From contig CM060833.1 of NCBI GenBank assembly GCA_030762175.1, positions 166,011,001-166,075,000 of the forward strand: a stretch of DNA of 64,000 nucleotides, in the 5' to 3' direction. Shown in pieces: positions 21,800-33,034 of the stretch. Origin of the DNA: Metallyticus violacea (taxonomy: Eukaryota; Arthropoda; Insecta; Mantodea; Metallyticidae). Each line of letters starts with the position of its first letter. Within the stretch, counting starts at the first letter, position 1. A model generated the notes under the pieces. It saw only the letters and a program-made list of their open reading frames with translations. It was not told where the DNA came from and made no database searches. The position numbers were made by a program, and so were the translations under genes.

Positions 21800-23208
21800 T
21801 TTCTTGCATTTGTTGTAATTTATAACAATGTTGTAATTTTATGGCGGTCGGTACTATTTGAGAGGTTACGGGAAATAGATCTCCCTAAATGCCTATATGC
21901 AATATTAATGGATTACTGAAAAGACAGAAGGGTTCATGTAAAAGGTACTGAAGAAACAATTTACAGAAATATAACTAAGGGATGTCCCCAAGGCTCGATC
22001 TTAGGACCAATTTTTTGGGACATAGTTTTGGAAACTCTTTTAGACGAACTAAACAACGATGAAAATGTGGCAAAAACCATCGCGTATGTCGACGATGTTT
22101 TATTTCTAATAGAAGGAAACAATAGGGCAGATATAGAAAGAAGAGCGAATAAATTAAGTAATTGGTGTAGTAAAACTAAACTCCAACTCGCTCCAACTAA
22201 ATCAGGCTACATGCTTTTGAAAGATAATCTCTAGAGAGATCCATGCATAAAATGCAACAACCAAAATATAAGACGCCAAAAAGAAGCGAAATATTTGGGA
22301 ATTTACTTACATGAGAAACTAAACTTTAGGAAACACACTGAATACGTACGAAAAAAATCCGAAAACGTTATGATGAAATTAGCAAGGTTAGTTCAGTTGA
22401 ATTTTAAAATTCCATTAAAGGTCATTACAGCACACCACACGAGCATTTTTGCTTCAATAATGACTTATGGAGCAGAGGTCTGGGCTCTGAGGATGAAGGA
22501 TGTCCAAATAAAAACTCTATTAAGAAGATCACAAGGAAGGTGTTATTAAGATTTACAGGGGCATTAAGCACCTCGCCCACTATGGCCCTTTTAGCAGTCA
22601 CAGCAAATTGACTTATTGATTAAATTAAGAGGCGCTGTTTATTGGTTGAAGAAAGGCAACTTGGAGAAAGTAAGTTTAATAATCGGTAGTCACTGCAACA
22701 ACTTAAATGAAATAAAACATAAATTAAAAGAACAATGGCAACACGAATGGGAAAATGCCGAGGCAGGTAGGAGAACTTTCGACTTATTTAACATTTTTGA
22801 GAGATTAAAACTAAAATTTATACAACCTACCAAAGGCATGATACATTACCTTATAGGTCACGGGCCTTACAAAACTTATTGGAAGAAAATCAACAGAACA
22901 GAGGACGATATCTGCACATTTTGCAAAACACAGGATAACCCAGAGCACGTGTTATTTGAATGTACACGCTATTTAGAACAAGTGAGAGAAGAAAGGGAAA
23001 TTTTAAGTGGCCATAAGGTGGCACATATACTTAGAAATAAGGGCCTATATAAATACCTCGAGCAGGGCGCATTCAAAATAAGTAACTAGCACGGAAAGAG
23101 GTAATACCACAAGAGCAGATAATAAGATGTAATGAAAAAGCTGAGGACGAGGTAAGAAGATCAGAACGCATACGTATGCAAAGACAACCCCCAAACACAA
23201 ATAACTAA
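21800..23208 (+). pseudogene. R1-like LINE reverse transcriptase, 5'-truncated and broken
   Basis: Remnant of the polymerase protein of a non-LTR retrotransposon. In order: a damaged motif A (YNNVVILWRSVLFERL), LPKCLYAILMDY, RRVHVKGTEETIYR, KGCPQGSILGPIFW (motif B) and AYVDDVLFL (motif C, with YVDD). Then come LAPTKSGYMLLK, EAKYLGIYLHEKLNFRKH, SIFASIMTYGAEVWA and a C-terminal zinc-knuckle-like CTFCKTQDNPEHVLFEC. This order and wording fit the R1 clade, known mainly from arthropods. In-frame stops occur at about 21917, 22232 and 22547, with frame changes near 22600 and 23085. After the last change the frame stays open to TAA at 23206-23208. The endonuclease domain, 3' untranslated region and tail are missing. 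A family B mariner abuts the end. Confidence 0.88.
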
Positions 23209-23211
23209 CAA

Positions 23212-23900
23212 GACCAATCCATTGATTTTCTTTTGGACAAGGGATCATAGTAGAGGACCATAGTTTCATATTCTCTCTTGAACTTCTCTCTTGTTTCCAC
23301 TGCAAAGCTCCAAAAATGCCTGACAGATGACTCGTTGCTGCTTTTGGACTCAGGAAAGAAGTCTACACACCCATCTTGCACTAACCTTATTCATGTTTAA
23401 ATGTTCATGAACAATTTTAAAGACTATGTTTTAGAAAGGCCCAACCTTGCTGCTATTTCTGTAACTTTGAGCCGCCCGTCTTCCATAATTTCTCCTTCCA
23501 CAAGAGCGAGCGATGTTTTCAGGAGTGAGCACCTCCAAGGGCCAACCTGCACGCTCTTCCTCTTCAATGCTTTCTCAACCCATTCGAAAAAGTTTGGTCC
23601 ATTCTTTTACGGTAGAATATGAGGGAGATGCTTCCCCATATACACCGTCCAATCGCTGTTTAATTTCATTTGGAGTAAGACGTGAAGAACTTAATAAGCG
23701 CCCGATACTCCATTTTGAACATGTCACAATCTTCTACACATAGCCTTCTTTATGCAACTATATCTGAACAACTGAACACAGTGGAGCGGAAGTTACAGGT
23801 GCAATTATTTACTTAACAGATAAGATATGACACCAGATGAGGGTTTTGTGAAGGCGATAATCCTTATCGGCGAGGCCGGAAACTTATGGACCTATTCTCT
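23212..23900 (-). mobile_element. Family B mariner, 5' half (copy B4)
   Basis: Minus-strand copy. The 5' terminus is at 23900 (AGGTCCATAAGTTTCCGGCC in complement) and homology runs to about 23212, in the ESMEWR region after the first catalytic Asp. It keeps the Trp codon (AAAGAATGGACC) but carries the 4-bp insertion (near 23505) shared with copies B1 and B2. It lacks the second and third catalytic Asp. Confidence 0.87.
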
Positions 23901-26900
23901 TATAATATTGACATCTAAACGGGGAAGAAAATTAAACTATATGAGTGTGCAAAGACTCAAGGATACATTAAATATTGCATTTGGCGATATAAACTGGCCC
24001 AAAAAATGTTCCATCACTTATTTATTTATTGTTATTCTGTTTTTGTAAACTCTTATGTCACCTCAGTTACTAATATAGTGCTATATATCACGGTTATCAG
24101 CATTTTCAAGCCTGCAAACAACAATAACAACGTGAAGTTTATGATTAAACACACTCCTTGGGTTTTAAAAAAAATGGGTTATTGTATCTTCAAAGCAAAA
24201 TAAACAAAAAACAAAAGAAGTGAATAAAGGTAAGACGGAGGAAGAAGAAGTGCTCCTCCACCTGTGGGGAGAGATAGAGGAAAAAACAATTTTCTCCCTT
24301 TTCTTAAGTAAGGTAAAAATAAAGAAATACAAACAAATGCGCGTTATACATTTTTCTTTTATTTCTTTTCATAACTTATAATTTGTTCCTATCTATTCTG
24401 TTTTCTTTCTTTGTATCCTATTTATTTTTATCTGCCTTTTTGTTTTATTCGTTTATAAAAGAAAAAGACTTTAAAATTGCTTATTTTTTATTACACCCTC
24501 TGTTCCTCGTTTCAAAGAAACAACCATTGTGAAAAAAAAAAAAAAAAAAAAAAAACGTTTTTAGTGCTTGGTATCAACATAAGAACAGCTCAGTTTTGCA
24601 GTTCTAAATAAAAAGTTTATTTTATCTTTATCCTAGAAAAACTGACAGCCGTTTAAAGTTAAGCCCCTTTGTTTAAAAGTGAAGCACTTTATATCAGCTG
24701 GTGACTGTATAAATAGCCATGGATGTGCGGTTTTCACAGTCTGGCGGATTTAGTTCTTGCGGTCTCCAGAACAGAAGGAATTTTAATGCAAGTGGCAAGA
24801 TGGTCGTCATCGCTCTGGAACAAAGACCTCCGCTGTGAGAAATGTCTGCTGTGCACGATTAACATTCTCAGACTGGAGTCCGTTTGTCCGAAGTATTTAT
24901 TCCTCGCTCGTAAGAAAGCTGAGGTATTAAAATTTTGAATACCTGTTCTCGAATTTGAGATTCATTGATGTTTTTAAACTTTTTTGTTGTTTCCTCTTTA
25001 GGGGTATAACAAAATTATAAATAGTACAATGAACCAGAATCATACTGAGCCTTATACATACTTGAAAAAAGTACAGGGGGCACACAAATGATTACAGCGG
25101 TTTTAAACTTAAGTTTTCTCTGTGGTATACAATATATTTTTTAATCATAACTTAAATTGAAGAGTAACTGTCAAAAGTTTCAATTCTACATACGCAGATT
25201 TTGTTTTGTAGCCATGGTAAAGAAATAAACAAAATAAAACTCGCTGTTATGTCTTGGAAATCGCGAAACATAATCCAGTCCAGAGGGCGTATAAAGGAAA
25301 ATTTAGTCTTCACGTCCCTTCTGTTAACAACATTCGTATGTGATACAATCAGATCCAAACGACGGGGTGTCTCTGTAAAGGAAAGAGCCCCGGACGACCG
25401 CGTGTGTCAGATCTCCAACAGAGATCGTATCGTCCGCAATTGCCAATTTCCAATTTTCCCTATCGTTGGTCCAGATGCCTTGGCTTTTTTCGTTGACCTC
25501 CGAGGTCTCCAGACCTGACACGCCTTAACGTTCTCACCACAGTCGTACCCTTAAAGCACTTTACTAATTTCCCTGAGCTTCTTCTGAACATATTCCTTTT
25601 TTGTGAAGACTTTATCAATTTGTGTTTTATAACTTGCAACAGTTATTCAGGAATGTCTGTTTTTCTTTCTAGGCACGCAATGATTCCTAAGAGGTTATTA
25701 TAGCACTGTTCAAATTGCCAAACAATTTTTAAATATTGAAATACTAAACGAACATTAGTGCAACCTACAAATTAAAATTCTATTAATAACCATTAAAATG
25801 CACCCCACTCTTTTGCATAGCTGACAAAATACATTTGCAACATTGCTTAAGCATGGCCTATGTTTTATACATTCTTGAAGCAAGGAATTTATGGTGAGCT
25901 TTTCTTTTGGGGGGGGGGAGGTTCTAATTTATCTTTTTATGCATATGTCTCCAACTTAAGTACCACTAATGCATAATATAAGGACTGCCTTCCGCCTTTT
26001 TCCCGCCAATGCCCATCACGGATCTCTGCTGTATGCTGTGTGTTTTATCTAATTGCAGAAAACTAAACAATAGTGTTCGAAAAAAAATCAACATAAATAT
26101 GTACTAACGTCCAAGATATGCACATATATGCATCGGTCGTTATAATTAAATACTAAATTATTTTATTAAGATATACAACTCCAATGCAAATATGCATATG
26201 TTACAAACCCGACTGGAAATTAATCCCGAGGTAACACTTGCTAAATCGGATAAACTGGTCATATATAAACCAAAACTCAATTCATAAACTAATCAAAATC
26301 TGAAATACTGGAGTTCCTCCCGATATTCTCACCTGCAGGTGTCCGGAGTTTTCCAAAATCATTTAACATGAAATGGCATAACATGGGAAGGAAAAAAAAA
26401 AAAAAAGCAATACAGCCGAATTTTAATATCTCCGGGGATACTATGTAAAACTGCCATAAAATAATGTCGTGAAAAGTAAAAAAATGTGGTAAACGCATAC
26501 GCAAATAATTGGATGCTGTTACTGGGGAATGTAAGAAAATTTCACATAATAATTAAAAAGTAGAAAAATATTAAGACAAATTTGATGGAACGAAATACTT
26601 ATAACTAAAATTTGAAAAGAAAATCTTAAAAATGTATTAATGTATTGCAATTAAAATATACTAAAAATTATGTACTCTCATTTCGTACATTAAGATGTTA
26701 CAATTTATTAATTACAGTCATAGAGTACATAACATCAACCTTCATTAGCGAATGGAACGAGCGGTTACCTCGACCATACGAATGCCAGAAAGCAGAGAGG
26801 ACGAGGGAAGTACTGTAGTTTTAAATAGTCCGGACAAATGACCTAGTATCATTCTGTGCAATGTAATTTTAGGAAATTTGTGGCAGGAGATAACTCCTTA

Positions 26901-28333
26901 GATGCATAAATGTAGCAACCAATTGAAAGCGAGAAAGATGAGAGCGGTACAGTTGTACAATAAACCTTCCCTACAATGTGTTCAGCACGGAAGTATGAGA
27001 GATACTAACCTGACTCCGTGCATAAACAGAAAAGGAACTCGACCAAAAACCACTGCACATGTTTTTCTCATTCGCCAGGACTATTCAAAACTTCTTTACT
27101 TTGTTTTGATCAACATTTCTGAAAGGTCAATGCTCTGTTGCAAATGGTATGAGTCCTTCCGAAATAACTTGTTTTAAATGGGCTCCAAGCACTTCAGTGG
27201 AAGTAAAACGTTCCTTTTCCATGATGAAAAATATTCTGACAAGCGGCTGACTATGACAGTTGATATCTTGAAAAATCGTCTTGTTGTTGCTTGTAACCAA
27301 GAAAAGTAAATTGAAGTACTTTAATTATGTGATAAAGAAAGTATTAAATATATTAGATACCTATTTTCATTAATAATAAAGTGATATTTCTCTGTGTTTT
27401 CACTTTCAATAAACTCTATTTTAATTATATTGCTGCATATTTTATGTGTCTTTTTGCCTGAGCTTCCGGGCTTTGCTCACCAGTCGGAACAATATCAAAG
27501 ACGGAATCGATTGCAACTGAGCGCGAATTAGGGCAGTAAATAAATAGCAAAAAATACAATACATGAATCGGAAATGAAATAAATTATATAATTTGATTTT
27601 CATTTTAATATTAATGAATTTATTGAAGATTGTAAAATAAAACCAACCATATAAGACCACTTAAAATAACATTTAAAAGATAAAATTGGACAATTCCAGC
27701 AAATATTACGATTTGTTGAAATTGTGAAAACTTTAAGAAAAAAGAAATTACGATAATTGGATTCTACACATGCTGAAACGTAAAAATTACACTTTTCAAT
27801 AGCCTGTGGTTAATAGTCAACACATAATATTTCATACCCCCCCTCTCTAGTCGTATTACAGGGAAATAAAACATGAGTGAAAATAACTTGTACTTTGCTA
27901 CCCGGTATCGGGATGTATGTTAGAACACGCCTAAGATGTGCCGTTAAAGAGTAATTGGGTTTCCATAGTAACACCTCAAGGCCTAACAACAAGGACGTCT
28001 TAAACGGTTCATTGGCTTTGTTTAGTTTACCTGGGGATGTGTATTACACTATCGTCACGGTTCGTCAAACTAATGCCCCTTTGTTTTAGACCTAGTTTAA
28101 ACATTCCGGACGAATATCCAGCGGTTTAAGCATGCCCGGAATTGCCTATGCAACAAAATGTGAAGTATTCAGTCTACTGAAGATTCCACGCATTTCATTA
28201 AGTCAAAATTAAGGCTCGAAGTTGAACACTTCACTGAGTAAACACACACACATCCAGTGACACTGTAGATTGGTTGTTAGATAAACCCGCAGTTTATTGA
28301 GTGGTGTCAAAGTTCAGCTTTCCTTAAATACCC
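23901..28333. other. Long AT-rich stretch, no transposon recognised
   Basis: About 4.4 kb. It holds a 24-bp poly-A tract (24532-24555), a TATA/initiator candidate at 24708 (separate entry), a G run at about 25908, and short open frames (25201-25518; 26902-27177 with ATG). None resembles a known protein. This is one of the two longest stretches without a recognised mobile element. Confidence 0.4.
24708..24740 (+). promoter_or_regulatory. Candidate RNA polymerase II core promoter
   Basis: A textbook TATA box, TATAAATAG (24708-24716), is followed by TTCACAGTC, an arthropod-type initiator whose candidate start A lies at 24736 or 24738, 28-30 bp downstream. The frame after it opens with ATG 24723 (just upstream of the predicted start) and stays open to 24938. 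A GAG/GTATTA donor-like site lies at about 24926. The spacing is right; transcription is inference. Confidence 0.35.
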
Positions 28334-28968
28334 AGGTACCAAAAAATGTAAACATACGCACTTTCACGAAAAACAACAGTAAAGTGTAGTATGATGTTCG
28401 TAAACAGATGTGACTCACATATATTATGAAAACATTGCTACGTGACAGGTAAATCAACCATGACAAATGAAGCCAAGATTATCGTATGATTTTCTATAAA
28501 CAGGTGTGACTACATTACGTTATGCTAGCTTTGCTACAATAAAATGGAGTCAAGATTATCGTTTGAACAGCGGAAAGCAATTTTGAAGTGGTATTGGAAA
28601 ACCAAGTTCAAAGACAATGTAGACGTGTATACTGCGGTCTCCAGATCTAACTCTGGTGGACTTCTACCTATGGGGAACTCTTAAGGATGTTGTATACCGT
28701 AGAAAAACCAGCTACACTGACAGCACTTCGGGAAGAAATTGAAACGGCGTGTGCTGCAATCGCTGAGGACACTTTCGCAAACGTTGCTCAACCAGTAGTT
28801 CAACGTACTCAGAAGTGTATCGACGCCGAATGTGGGTATTTTGAGCAACTGTTGTAACTGTAAAAGTCTAAGATGATTTGTGCTCATCATTTTCTGTTTG
28901 TGTAAATTCAGTTTTTTTATGTTAACACAGTTTTTTCTTTGCTTGAAGTGTGTATACCATTTTGCACG
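28334..28968 (+). mobile_element. Family A element, internally deleted (copy A4)
   Basis: The 5' terminus is AGGTACCAAAAAATGTAAAC. Two 5' tandem units precede the start codon (first from about 28393, second from about 28488). Transposase start ATGGAGTCAAG is at about 28543. A deletion joins GACGTGTATAC to TGCGGTCTCCAGATC; this junction differs from that of copies A2 and A8. C-terminal coding (VDFYLWG, LREEIETACAAIAED) and the 3' part follow. The 3' terminus is degraded (CATTTTGCACG). Confidence 0.9.
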
Positions 28969-30229
28969 TTATTAAGGTATGTTATCTTATACTGGGTGAT
29001 TTTTTTCCTTCGCGGATCGCATTTGGCCGCAGTTGACAGAACTCTGCAGTTCTTGTCTCGTCCCCAAGCTTCAAAGCCGGCCGGGGAGCCGGAGGGGAGG
29101 TCAGTGCGAGTTTAACCCAGGAACGTACGGACTTGTTCTTATGTATTGCGTGACAGATATTAAATATTCATCGGGCAGCGTGATATAGCGCATTAATTCA
29201 GGTATACTAGTCCCCAAACAGTATTTACGATTCGTACTTGCGTACACAGAATCGGCTCGTATTTTACGCAGATTGTTTCAAGAGAAATTAGCTGATATTC
29301 AACTTCGAAGTTCAAGTTCGATTACCGGTGCATTCATAGGAATTTTCCTACTTAGAGAACTGGAACAGTTCCACTCAGGGTAGGTGTCTGATGGAGATGT
29401 GACGTCCTTTCTTCTTAGATTGCGCGTGATAGGCGAGGTGCCGGTATGCTGACCACATGAACACATGCAATACCGCCCTCTATCAATGAAGTCTTAAGAC
29501 TAAGGTAAAGGCAACAGAGGTCGCTGTGATAGGCTGTGTGGGTTTTTGCATCAAGAAAAAGAAAAATAAGGAATTAAATAATAATTAATCCAATCGTGAA
29601 TTAGACATGAAGTGAACAATGCTTCAAATGAAGGAAACAAAAGAGAAATCATGGTCGCTACACGAGTTGGGCCACTTTATACACCGTGGCTCGGTAATGT
29701 ATTTCATTAATTACCATAGGTTTTCACAGTACGGTAAGACATTGCTCTGAGAGTTACCCTGTAGCTTCGGACCTCCCCTATTGCAGGTGCCACTGTACAG
29801 TCTTATATACAGAACTTTGCGCGTTGACTTCAGTCCGCGAGAGTTACGGAACATTTATTCAACTATTACAAATTTATAAGTGTTTCCTTGGACATTATCT
29901 AAGTGTATAATAGTTCAAGTTAGTTTTTAGAAACACGTGAAAACAATTTTATATTATTATTTTACATGACAGTAAGGAATAATAAACACTTAACATTTAT
30001 CTCAATCTTAATTTGATTTTAGATTACGTATCTATTATTACACACGTTCAAAGTGTGATAAGTGCATTTTAAACGAACAGGGGATTCGCTACTTTTATTA
30101 ATTTTAATTTTGTTTTTATGAAAGGTACAAATTTGTCAACTAGATACAAACATGTATCGTGAAAAACTTTGCATTTTAAGGGCTTCTTGTTCGATTTTTT
30201 TCGAATGTTTTTCGTTTAATTCATTAGTG
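28969..30229. other. Unassigned stretch with GC-rich island and promoter candidate
   Basis: About 28990-29140 is GC-rich (GCCGGCCGGGGAGCCGGAGG) and contains the near-palindrome GAACTCTGCAGTTC. About 29750-29850 carries a TATA/initiator pair (separate entry). The rest is AT-rich. No protein family was recognised. Confidence 0.4.
29804..29836 (+). promoter_or_regulatory. Candidate RNA polymerase II core promoter or LTR start site
   Basis: TATATA at 29804 is followed by ACTTCAGTCC, whose TCAGT matches the arthropod initiator consensus. The candidate start A is at 29832, 28 bp from the first T of the TATA box, which is canonical spacing. The DNA between and after is GC-richer (GCGCGTTG, CCGCGAGAG) than its surroundings. 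No coding exon or primer-binding site was recognised downstream. Confidence 0.35.
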
Positions 30230-30494
30230 ATTAACGCCCGTTTTTGCTACAGAGGTATCACAGGCGGAGGACAATGATGATACATAAAATGATATATTGG
30301 GAAAGGACTTTTTTTTAAAGGAAGGAAGCGTTCTAGGGATAATAATAGGATACGTTCCGGCATTTGCCATTTATGAGAACTGAGAAAAACCTGAAAAAAA
30401 AAAAAAAACCTCAGTCATGGGAGGACGGTCCTGGTGGGATTCGAACCCCAGACCTCCCACTGACGCGCCTTAACAACCTTGACCATCCGTGGCG
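30230..30494 (-). mobile_element. SINE family H, copy H4
   Basis: Full-length minus-strand copy. On the minus strand: GCCACGGATGGTCAAGG, GGGGTTCGAATCCCACCAGG (B box), then the shared body and tail (TTAACGCCCG on the plus strand). A run of 15 A at about 30396 expands the body's poly-T section. Confidence 0.92.
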
Positions 30495-30679
30495 TGTTTT
30501 TCATAAATTTAATTTTTATTGTATACTCTTATTACTATCCCTGCATAGAAATTGCAGGTATTTGGGCTGACTGAATAATAGTGTATATAGTGTATTGCAG
30601 TCCCTGATCTTTCTGATCGGTTCATTTTAGACCCATATGACGATTATTCCGGAAACCTTGTTTATATGTAAACTGAGTG

Positions 30680-31330
30680 TTTTCATTTTTCCTGGTGGGG
30701 TGCCCGTTTTCTCTACATTTTCTAGTCGAGTTCAGTTCTAAAAATTGAAACGGATCTATAGTTTTAATTGGAGTTTTGTTTCTACTGCTAAGTGTATTTC
30801 ATTTTTATGTTGTTCAATATTTTATATTTGATGCCCTTGTGTTTTCAGTCTGGTATCCCATTTATTTCGTTCATTGTTAATAATTTATTATATTTAGATT
30901 TTAGAGTATTGTAAACGAATAATATATTATTTCTTGTGTTATAGCTTTATTTGTTGTATGTGATTGTAATGACGTTTCTGGTGTTGTTTTTACTGCTTCC
31001 ATTACTACTAGTAGTGTATTGTTTCTAATCTTCTGATCTATATTTTGGAGTATTTTAATTAGAACTTCACTTCCGTAAGTTATGACAGGTTTGTGTATGT
31101 TTTGTATGCTTTGTTAAGGGTTTCCCATATGCTTCCCAAATTTGCTCCTTTTAGACGTTTTAAGAGATTATTTCTGAATGTTACTTTGAACGTACTTCTG
31201 ACTAGCGTTTTAAGGGTCAACAAACCCAACAAACAAATTTAAATGTATGTAGGAGAGTTCTATCTTGCGTTTGAAGTTTGAATTGGCTCTTATTGTCATT
31301 AGGGGACTTGGCTTGTAGTCGCGGTGTAAA
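30680..31330 (-). mobile_element. Decayed LINE fragment (C-terminal reverse transcriptase region)
   Basis: Read on the minus strand, broken frames give LVRSTFKVTFRNNLLKRLKG, then KPVITYGSEVLIKILQNID, then RNNTLLVVMEAVKTTPETSL. The 'ITYGSEV' and '[GE]AVKTTP' motifs, about 40 residues apart, are typical of the thumb/C-terminal part of Jockey-, R1- and I-like LINEs. Many stops; no start, tail or target duplication was seen. Confidence 0.5.
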
Positions 31331-31857
31331 CGTCTGGGTTAAGTGAAAAAAAGAAGAAAATACTGGCGTGCCAAGTAAAGCAGAAAAAATGCATAAGTAA
31401 ATACTTGTATAAGGTAATTCGTTGAATTCTTCGTGGACATAATGGTGACGAAAATTAACAAGGATTAGTTCCTGTAGATGGCAATGATATTAGAAAAGGA
31501 GGAATACGGAAACGTCTTGAATTAATTCATGTTTTGTTCAACCACAAAGTATCCCTGAATCGCTACATTGAAAGATTGTAACAAAATAGGAATAAACTAA
31601 ACTATAAAAGTTAATATTGTTATAGGCTTTCCTTTATATAACATAAAAGTGTTTAAAATTTCCTCTTTTGCTATTGAAAGCACTTGTGTATCAGCATGTG
31701 TGTTTTTTACTGCAATGACGTGTGTATATTAAAATGAAATTTCAGCAATAAATAAGAATTTATAATTAGTGAAAAGACGGGAGTTATGATTAGTAGAGAG
31801 AGTTTAGTAGAGAGGCCTGGGCTCTAGGGAACCAAGTGAAAACCTCGTCGTTGCAGT
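31331..31857. other. Unassigned AT-rich stretch
   Basis: Lies upstream of the decayed coding segment at 31858. It ends in CCTCGTCGTTGCAG, which could serve as a splice acceptor. No other feature was recognised. Confidence 0.35.
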
Positions 31858-32230
31858 TTTATCGGTAAACACATCGCACTAGATGCTTCAGAAGAAGTGG
31901 AACATGATTTAAAAATGCTGAAAGAAACATTTCCAGGAGACCTTTCTGGTCTGAAGAAAGTCCTTCCAAATCCAAGTGCACAATATCAAACAAAATCGTT
32001 TATGTTCGACAAGGGAGGTCTTTCACATCATCCAGTAATTCACGGACTGGCTCCGAAAATCTGTTAGGACTTACTTACCTATTTATTTCCTGAAAAAGAT
32101 GCCTAAGAGATAAACGCATCATTGCAGAGGCCTTCCTGAAGAAGTTAAGAAGTACACATGGCAGTTAAAAACGAATGGTACTTGTCGTTCTCTTCTAAAC
32201 TTTTATGGATTGCAGAAAAACTACTGACCC
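31858..32230 (+). pseudogene. Decayed coding segment of unknown family
   Basis: From the acceptor-like TTGCAG (ending 31856) a frame reads GKHIALDASEEVEHDLKMLK, then FPGDLSGLKKVLPNPSAQY and HHPVIHGLAPKIC. It crosses a TAG (32065) and continues as DLLTYLFPEKDA to a TAA. After a frame change it reads GLPEEVKKYTWQLKTNGT and LLNFYGLQKN. The amino-acid composition is protein-like and continues across both breaks, so I read it as a pseudogene of about 120 codons. I cannot name the family. It could be a host exon, an old viral insertion or a transposon gene. Confidence 0.45.
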
Positions 32231-32439
32231 TGAACAGTAGCCATGATCGATATTTTTACTGCCTGGTTTAAAGTGACTAGTATTTGCACAAATTCGCAGT
32301 TAAACAACACCAGAGAAGGGAGAATCGTTATAAGGAAAGAGTTAAACCTCAGTATCTCAGAATGCTACATTTTTAAATACTTAAAGTGCCGTTCATTTAT
32401 ATCTAAACGCTCTATCGACAAAGTGCTGCCTCGCCCAGG

Positions 32440-32757
32440 TCAGCTTTCCCCTGCAATTACTGCACTAAAGAGTGGGTGGCCAGGCGGTAACGAGATGTCC
32501 GGGCCGGCCATCCTTACCTTGGGTTTTCTCGTCTACCCTGGTCACTTAGGCGAATGCTGTGATAGATATTTACATGCAACTAATTTTCCACTTTACTATT
32601 TTCGTATCATTTCATTCCGTTGGTTCTCTTTCAGGATCGAGGTGGGTTGGCGCGTTGTGATTGTGACATGCGCTTTGGGAAGGGTTCTTCCCGGCGTCTG
32701 GAATGGAAGTGGACCTTCTGAGGGACTCGAACAACTCGGGGGAGGGGCCTCCATTAA
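32440..32757 (+). repeat. SINE-like repeat, family K (copy K1)
   Basis: GC-richer segment sharing an ordered series of motifs with 38371-38770: CTTGGGTTTTC, then CCCTGGTCACTTAGGCGAATG (CCCTAGTCACTTAGGCTAATG in the other copy). Then come GGTTGGCGCG/GGGTGACTTGCGC, a TTC..GGCGTCTGG block and ACTCGGGG. The head is poorly preserved here. Copy H5 of SINE family H follows directly. Confidence 0.6.
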
Positions 32758-32760
32758 CGT

Positions 32761-33034
32761 ACCGCCACGGGTGGCCAAGGTCGTTAAGGCGCCGATTCGT
32801 GAGCGGGAGGTCTAGGGTTCGAATCCCGTAATGACCGTCCTCCCTGATTGAGTTTTTTTCTAGGGTTTCCTCAGTCCTCACAAATGGCAAATGCCGGGTA
32901 GGTACCCTAACCTGGAACGTTTCCTTCCTTAAAAAATTGTTTTCCAATTTATCATTTCATCTCATGTATCATCAATGTCCACCACCTGTGATGCCTCAGT
33001 AGTAAAAACGGGCGTTAAACACTATTAAAAAGAA
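32761..33034 (+). mobile_element. SINE family H, copy H5
   Basis: Full plus-strand copy: ACCGCCACGGGTGGCCAAGG, GGGTTCGAATCCCGTAATGACC (B box), then the common body and tail ending TTAAACACTATTAAAAAG. Confidence 0.93.

Noticed and set aside
23045..23305. 86-codon minus-strand frame with hydrophobic segments
   Set aside because: It straddles the LINE/mariner joint and is antisense to LINE coding. The hydrophobicity comes from reading A-rich sense codons backwards.
27810..27992. Possible small minus-strand gene
   Set aside because: No recognisable motif, no promoter or splice context, and no codon bias.
32243..32815. 190-codon open frame, the longest short of family D's
   Set aside because: It begins in unrelated AT-rich DNA and runs through SINE-like repeat K1 into SINE H5. 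Openness is explained by the GC-rich repeat and there is no protein-like motif.
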